DNA of 13,601 nt from Bacillota bacterium. GTDB taxonomy: Bacteria; Bacillota; Bacilli; ZCTH02-B2. A model generated the notes under the pieces. That model saw only the letters and a list, made by a program, of their open reading frames with translations. It was not told where the DNA came from and searched no databases. The position numbers and the translations under genes are program-made. The DNA lies in contig PKQY01000051.1 in NCBI GenBank assembly GCA_017577895.1, positions 1 to 13,601 of the forward strand, given 5' to 3'. Below, piece after piece: positions 11,687 to 13,601 of the stretch (its first letter is position 1; every line of letters starts with the position of its first letter).

Positions 11687-13122
11687 CCGAGTTGGTGGTC
11701 CATTTTTTACATACGAATGACATCCACAGCCGGATTGACCAAATGCCCCTGATTGCCCATAAAGTGAAGCAGTTGCGACGACAGTGGGAAGCCCGGGGCG
11801 AGCCGGTCATCACCCTCGATTTGGGGGATCACATGGACCGGATGCATCCGCTGACGGAAGGGACTGAAGGCGAGGTCAATGTGGAAATTCTCAAGGCGCT
11901 GGGCGTCGATCTCATCACCATTGGCAACAACGAAGGCTTGACGTTCACGAAAGATCAATTGAACCGGCTGTACCGCCAGGTGCCCTTTTCCATCGTGGTC
12001 AGCAATTTGTTCGACGCGGAAACCGGGCAGCCGCCGGCGTGGGCCCGGCCGTACGTCTTGCGGCAAATCCGCGGGGTCCGGCTCGGATTTATCGGCGTGA
12101 CCGCCGCTTTTCAAGCTTTTTACCGTTTGCTCGGCTGGGACGTCACGTCGCCGACGGAAGCCGTGGCCCATTGGGTGCAGCAATTTTTTCGGGAAGTGGA
12201 TCATTGGGTGGTGCTTTCGCATATCGGTATACATGAGGACGTCCGGTTGGCGGAAGTTCTGCCGTCCGGCAGCCTCATTTTCGGGGCGCACACCCACAAC
12301 TTGTTTCCCGAGGGCGAGTGGCTCGGAGATTGTCTGTTGGCCGAGGCCGGGAGGTACGGCGAACATCTCGGCCACGTGGAAGTGCGGTATGATGTACGGA
12401 CGCGGCGCGTGTTGCGGATGAAAGCCGAGATTTTGGAGTTGAAGCCTGACGTTCCGGCCGATCCTGAAACCCAGGCGGTCATTCAGCGATACCGGAAACA
12501 GGCAGCCAAAGTCTTGAGCCAGCCGACGGCGTGGATCGATCAACCGTTGGAAATTCGCTACGACGCCGAATCGGATTTGGGGAATTTGCTGGCCGATAGC
12601 CTGCGGCGGGTAACCGGCGCCGAGATCGGACTGGTCAATTCGGGCCAATTGCTGGACCACATCCCGTCAGGGCTGTTGAGCAAGGGGATGTTGCACCAAA
12701 TTTGCCCATCTCCCATCAACCCGTGTCGGGCGCGGCTCAAGGGCGAGACGCTGTTGCGGAGTCTGGAGCAGTCGTTGATGAAGGAGTTTCAAGAGCGGAC
12801 CGTCATCGGTTTTGGTTTCCGGGGCAAAGTGTTGGGCAATCTCAGCAGCTCTGGTTTGCGAGTGCAGTACGACCCCACGGCGCCCCCCGGGCAAAAGGTG
12901 CGGCAAGTGTGGGTCGGCGATGCGCCGCTGGATCCGCAGCGATGGTACACGGTCGGCATGATCGATATGTTTACGTTTGGCGTCGGCTACCCGGAATTGA
13001 AAAACGGCCTTGATTTTACCTTTTACTTGCCGGAATTTTTGCGGGACATTTTGGAAAAAGATTTGCAAGTGTCGGCGTATGTGGCGGCGGCCCGGCGGCG
13101 GGATTGGGAAGCGTTGGCGTAA
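11683..13122 (+). CDS. yunD: Metallophosphatase/5'-nucleotidase, YunD-like
   Basis: This 479-residue protein has the two-domain build of 5'-nucleotidases, which hydrolyse nucleotides or related phosphoesters with two metal ions. The N-terminal metallophosphoesterase domain shows HTNDIH (Asp13, His15), LGDHMD (Asp49), GNNEG (81-85), LSHIG (His180) and GAHTH (His203, His205). The C-terminal nucleotidase domain shows YDAESDLGNLLADSL and VNSGQLLDHIP, then ends with the segment YTVGMIDMFTFGVGYPEL. GNNE replaces the usual GNHE; I recall this as typical of the YunD group. There is no signal peptide, so it probably works in the cytoplasm, unlike exported 5'-nucleotidases. The start ATG at 11683 has AGAGGGG (11668-11674) 8 bases upstream and overlaps the YunE stop; the longer frame from 11560 lies inside yunE and is rejected. 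True substrate unknown. Confidence 0.93.
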   Translation: MTELVVHFLHTNDIHSRIDQMPLIAHKVKQLRRQWEARGEPVITLDLGDHMDRMHPLTEGTEGEVNVEILKALGVDLITIGNNEGLTFTKDQLNRLYRQVPFSIVVSNLFDAETGQPPAWARPYVLRQIRGVRLGFIGVTAAFQAFYRLLGWDVTSPTEAVAHWVQQFFREVDHWVVLSHIGIHEDVRLAEVLPSGSLIFGAHTHNLFPEGEWLGDCLLAEAGRYGEHLGHVEVRYDVRTRRVLRMKAEILELKPDVPADPETQAVIQRYRKQAAKVLSQPTAWIDQPLEIRYDAESDLGNLLADSLRRVTGAEIGLVNSGQLLDHIPSGLLSKGMLHQICPSPINPCRARLKGETLLRSLEQSLMKEFQERTVIGFGFRGKVLGNLSSSGLRVQYDPTAPPGQKVRQVWVGDAPLDPQRWYTVGMIDMFTFGVGYPELKNGLDFTFYLPEFLRDILEKDLQVSAYVAAARRRDWEALA

Positions 13123-13175
13123 GGGACCGAATGTCGGCAAAATCGGTAGGCGAGCGTAAAGGCGGGCGATAGGCG

Positions 13176-13436
13176 ATGAAGATTGTCGACGAGATTTATG
13201 CCATGTACCGAAACCAATTGCGCGGGGACGAAGAAGATCTTCTCGCGTTGATCATGGGCTTGTTTATGGATCACGACCGGGATGATTTACTCATGCTGAT
13301 CGAAGAAATGTCCAGGGAAGAACTGCTGCAAATGGTGACGTTGTACACGTATCAATTGTTGCGCTTGAAGCTGGCGCGGGAAGGCGTGCAGGATAAAGGG
13401 GAACACAACGAACCGGCCGCACGCAGGATGCACTGA
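13176..13436 (+). CDS. Small conserved protein, probably DUF6154-like
   Basis: The 86-residue product starts MKIVDEIYAMYRNQLRGDEED and is made of short acidic and hydrophobic helices (LLALIMGLF, DDLLMLIEEMSREELLQMV) with a basic tail. There is no signal peptide or membrane helix. The pattern recalls a small family of unknown function found in Bacillales (I believe DUF6154), but that is from memory of the motif. The ATG at 13176 has only a weak ribosome-binding site (GGCGGGCGATAGG upstream). The gene lies 53 bases after yunD and may be the last gene of that transcript; the codon pattern and conserved-looking N-terminus argue that it is real. No terminator is visible before the tRNA promoter. 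Confidence 0.7.
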   Translation: MKIVDEIYAMYRNQLRGDEEDLLALIMGLFMDHDRDDLLMLIEEMSREELLQMVTLYTYQLLRLKLAREGVQDKGEHNEPAARRMH

Positions 13437-13456
13437 AAAATCGTTCCAAATGGTTG

Positions 13457-13485
13457 TTGACGCTACCCAGGTTCCGTGTTAAAAT
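13457..13485 (+). promoter_or_regulatory. Strong sigma-A promoter of tRNA-Ile
   Basis: TTGACG (13457-13462) and TAAAAT (13480-13485) are separated by 17 bases, and a TG one base before the -10 makes it an extended element. The start should be near 13492, about 24 bases before the mature tRNA. It shows that this tRNA is transcribed on its own or leads a cluster, rather than being embedded in an rRNA operon spacer. Confidence 0.85.
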
Positions 13486-13515
13486 GCAGTTGGTCAGCCT
13501 GCAAGACCGTTGTGT

Positions 13516-13592
13516 GGGCCTATAGCTCAGCTGGTCAGAGCGCACGCCTGATAAGCGTGAGGTCGGTGGTTCAAGTCCACTTAGGCCCACCA
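13516..13592 (+). tRNA. tRNA-Ile (anticodon GAT)
   Basis: This 77-base gene, with CCA encoded, folds as a standard tRNA. The acceptor arms GGGCCTA (13516-13522) and TAGGCCC (13582-13588) pair perfectly. The D arm begins TAGCTCAG. The anticodon stem CACGC/GCGTG holds the loop CTGATAA with anticodon GAT at 13550-13552. The T arm GGTGG-TTCAAGT-CCACT has one G-T pair. The GAT anticodon reads ATC and ATT codons. The discriminator base is A (13589) and CCA occupies 13590-13592. Further tRNA genes may follow beyond the window, since only nine bases remain and no terminator is seen. Confidence 0.97.
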
Positions 13593-13601
13593 TTTTACTT
13601 T

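Noticed and set aside
13291..13593. Antisense frame beginning MVGLSGLEPPTSRL
   Set aside because: This peptide is the well-known artefact of reading a tRNA gene backwards; it overlaps tRNA-Ile and the small gene before it.
1..13601. Mobile elements, CRISPR arrays, defence systems
   Set aside because: No transposase, integrase, spaced repeats or known defence domains were seen; gene order matches core Bacillales chromosome.

Overview
The window reads as core chromosome of a Gram-positive, Bacillales-type bacterium with a GC content I judge by eye to be a little under 60 %. The reasons are strong Shine-Dalgarno sites, sigma-A type promoters, a perfect CIRCE operator in front of groES, B. subtilis-like gene families (TatC, YunD, YunE, PbuG), and a gene order close to the B. 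subtilis segment tatAy-tatCy-(ydiK-ydiL)-groES-groEL, yeaC-yeaD-yebA-(guaA)-pbuG. The GC content would suit a thermophilic member such as a Thermoactinomycetaceae relative, but the genus cannot be fixed from this sequence alone. All genes I accept lie on the + strand. I see no insertion sequence, prophage, CRISPR array or other mobile DNA, and no gap above 300 bases lacks a gene.

Layout. 1-1091: end of tatA, then tatC (twin-arginine export), closed by a strong terminator. 1172-3331: heat-shock operon groES-groEL, with promoter, CIRCE and a 12-bp terminator. 3402-7910: a three-gene operon encoding a MoxR-type AAA+ ATPase, a DUF58 protein and a membrane-anchored transglutaminase-like protein; its first ribosome-binding site lies in a perfect 15-bp tandem duplication. 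7944-9411: an NCS2 purine permease (PbuG-like) with its own promoter, an inverted repeat over the -10 element, a short leader carrying a terminator-like hairpin, and a terminator after the gene. 9507-10736: a lipoprotein metallopeptidase. 10856-13122: a TauE/SafE membrane protein overlapping by ATGA a YunD-like metallophosphatase/5'-nucleotidase. 13176-13436: a small acidic protein. 13457-13592: a strong promoter and tRNA-Ile(GAT).

How the parts fit. Most of the window is housekeeping: folded-protein export, chaperonin, purine uptake, nucleotide turnover and a tRNA. The MoxR/DUF58/transglutaminase operon is a widespread but poorly understood module in which the ATPase probably acts on its partner proteins. 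I do not see a clearly new multi-gene system. The least explained DNA is the roughly 160-base region before the purine permease. It holds an 8-bp inverted repeat across the promoter, a terminator-like hairpin and an 8-codon reading frame inside that hairpin whose stop codon overlaps the permease ribosome-binding site. No purine-riboswitch aptamer is recognisable there.
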